Part shown: positions 7,085 through 7,751 of the stretch, piece by piece
How the letters are laid out: the number at the start of each line of letters is the position of its first letter
Position numbering within the stretch: the first letter of the stretch is position 1
Assembly: GCA_903854075.1 (NCBI GenBank)
Contig: CAINVI010000023.1
Location: forward strand, 1-7,751
DNA length: 7,751 bases
Source: Candidatus Pollutiaquabacter sp.
GTDB taxonomy: Bacteria; Bacteroidota; Bacteroidia; AKYH767-A; 2013-40CM-41-45
Reading direction: 5' to 3'
Notes under the pieces: model-generated
Told to the model about the DNA's origin: nothing
Database searches by the model: none
What the model saw: only the letters and a program-made list of their open reading frames with translations
Made by a program: the position numbers and the translations under genes

Positions 7085-7085
7085 T
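7068..7085 (+). terminator. Small hairpin across the glycosyltransferase stop codon (possible terminator)
   Basis: ACTACAA (7068-7074), loop GTTG, TTGTAGT (7079-7085): a perfect 7-bp stem that includes the TAG stop (7082-7084). The first T-run, seven T at 7111-7117, is 25 nt further on, so it is not a classical intrinsic terminator. An alternative weaker stem, GTAGTC (7081-7086) with GACTAT (7100-7105), sits nearer that T-run and excludes the first. The gap to the convergent gene is 46 bp and holds no other signal. Confidence 0.3.
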
Positions 7086-7130
7086 CCTCGGCCATCATCG
7101 ACTATTCTGATTTTTTTACTGTAAATAGGT

Positions 7131-7751
7131 CTAATCCGGCCAACCGCTGGCGAGTACATCGGCAAGGTGCATCACTTTTATAGGCTTACCTTGCTTCTTT
7201 ATAAAGCCGTTTATATGCATCAGACAGGAAAGGTCGGTGGAGATAATGATATCAGCTTCGGTTGCTTCAGCGTTGATGACCTTTTGTTCAGCCATCCCGA
7301 CCGCAATGGATTCGAATTTTACGGAAAAAGTACCTCCAAACCCACAGCACGTTTCGCTATCGTTCATTTCGACGAGTTCAAGTCCACGAACATTGGATAA
7401 TAGGGCCCTCGGTTCGTTTCTAATACCTATCTCACGTAAACCGCTGCACGAATCATGGTACGTAGCTTTTCCTTCCAGCGTGGCACCAAGATCAGTTATC
7501 TTCAGTACGTTCACCAGAAAATCACTCAATTCAAACATATTGCGTTGAATGGATTTGTACTGGTTGTGTAGCGTGCTGTTGTGGAATAGTTCGCCGTAGT
7601 AATTCTTTACCATGCCGGCGCAGGAAGCCGATGGCGAAACGATATAGCGGTCGTTCGGAAAATCCTTGATGAATTTTTCGCCGACTTCCCGGCACTGGTC
7701 CCAGTAGCCGGCATTGAATGCGGGTTGTCCAATTACACCATCGGACAATAA
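7131..7751 (-). CDS. LutA/YkgE-type cysteine-rich (Fe-S)-binding protein (N-terminus beyond window)
   Basis: C-terminal 206 residues of a protein of about 240, related to LutA (YkgE), the CCG-domain subunit of the LutABC L-lactate oxidation system; similar domains occur in GlcF and HdrB. The frame is open to the right edge, so the true start, about 35-40 codons upstream, is missing; the TTG at 7748 is not the start. Counting from that TTG: GQPAFNAGYWD (7-17), SPSASC (38-43), then the second repeat with HDSC (98-101) and ETCCGFGGTFSVK (132-144), then DLSCLMHINGFI (172-183) and KVMHLADVL (191-199). These cysteines are typical ligands of the family's iron-sulfur cluster(s). Where relatives have CCGQP, this protein has VIGQP (codons at 7731-7736), a loss of two cysteines in the first repeat. 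The gene is convergent with the glycosyltransferase, so no lutB follows it. Exact substrate and partners are open. Confidence 0.88.
   Translation of the reverse strand, partial: LLSDGVIGQPAFNAGYWDQCREVGEKFIKDFPNDRYIVSPSASCAGMVKNYYGELFHNSTLHNQYKSIQRNMFELSDFLVNVLKITDLGATLEGKATYHDSCSGLREIGIRNEPRALLSNVRGLELVEMNDSETCCGFGGTFSVKFESIAVGMAEQKVINAEATEADIIISTDLSCLMHINGFIKKQGKPIKVMHLADVLASGWPD

Noticed and set aside
7114..7124. TTTAC-T-GTAAA inverted repeat in the convergent gap
   Set aside because: A 1-nt loop cannot form a hairpin, and 5-bp AT-rich arms are expected by chance.
7746..7748. TTG at 7748 as the start of the LutA-like gene
   Set aside because: The frame stays open to the edge, and the family has about 35-40 more residues including an early cysteine region, so the gene is cut by the window.
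1..7751. A new multi-gene system, mobile element, CRISPR array or RNA gene
   Set aside because: All sizeable frames belong to known families in ordinary arrangements. I saw no transposase, terminal inverted repeats, spaced direct-repeat array, tRNA-like or rRNA-like segment.

Overview
The window looks like ordinary chromosomal DNA of a Bacteroidota bacterium (Cytophagales, Chitinophagales or Flavobacteriales type; I cannot place it more finely). Two sequence signs point there. Both promoters I can read in the one divergent intergenic region carry the Bacteroidota-type -7 element TAnnTTTG, one of them with a TTTG -33 box at 19 bp. Most genes also lack a strong Shine-Dalgarno sequence. The protein styles agree: a lipoprotein RND adaptor with a coiled-coil N-terminus, and a signal peptide ending in ...FGQ.

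Left part, minus strand (1-4670): a four-gene efflux operon, transcribed right to left as tetR, then a TolC-type outer-membrane factor, a lipoprotein membrane-fusion protein and an AcrB/HAE1-type RND permease. The permease runs off the left edge, so only its first 503 residues are present. tetR and the TolC gene overlap by 4 bp (ATGA) and the other gaps are 20 and 37 bp, so the regulator is very probably co-transcribed with the pump it controls. The three structural proteins would form a complete inner membrane-periplasm-outer membrane efflux duct. The substrate cannot be read from the sequence.

Centre (4671-4872): a 202-bp divergent control region. It holds the tetR-operon promoter (minus), the purB promoter (plus), an inverted repeat sitting on the tetR promoter (likely TetR operator), and a second quasi-palindrome midway between the promoters.

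Right part, plus strand (4873-7084): purB (adenylosuccinate lyase, complete, all signature motifs present), followed after 4 nt by an uncharacterised GT2-like glycosyltransferase. The two probably share a transcript, although no functional link is evident.

Right edge, minus strand (7131-7751): the C-terminal ~85% of a LutA/YkgE-type cysteine-rich (Fe-S)-binding protein, convergent with the glycosyltransferase across a 46-bp gap. It keeps most expected cysteine motifs, but the first CCG motif reads VIG.

I see no mobile element, CRISPR array, RNA gene or clearly novel multi-gene system. The most interesting points are the operator architecture of the efflux operon and the altered cysteine motif of the edge gene.
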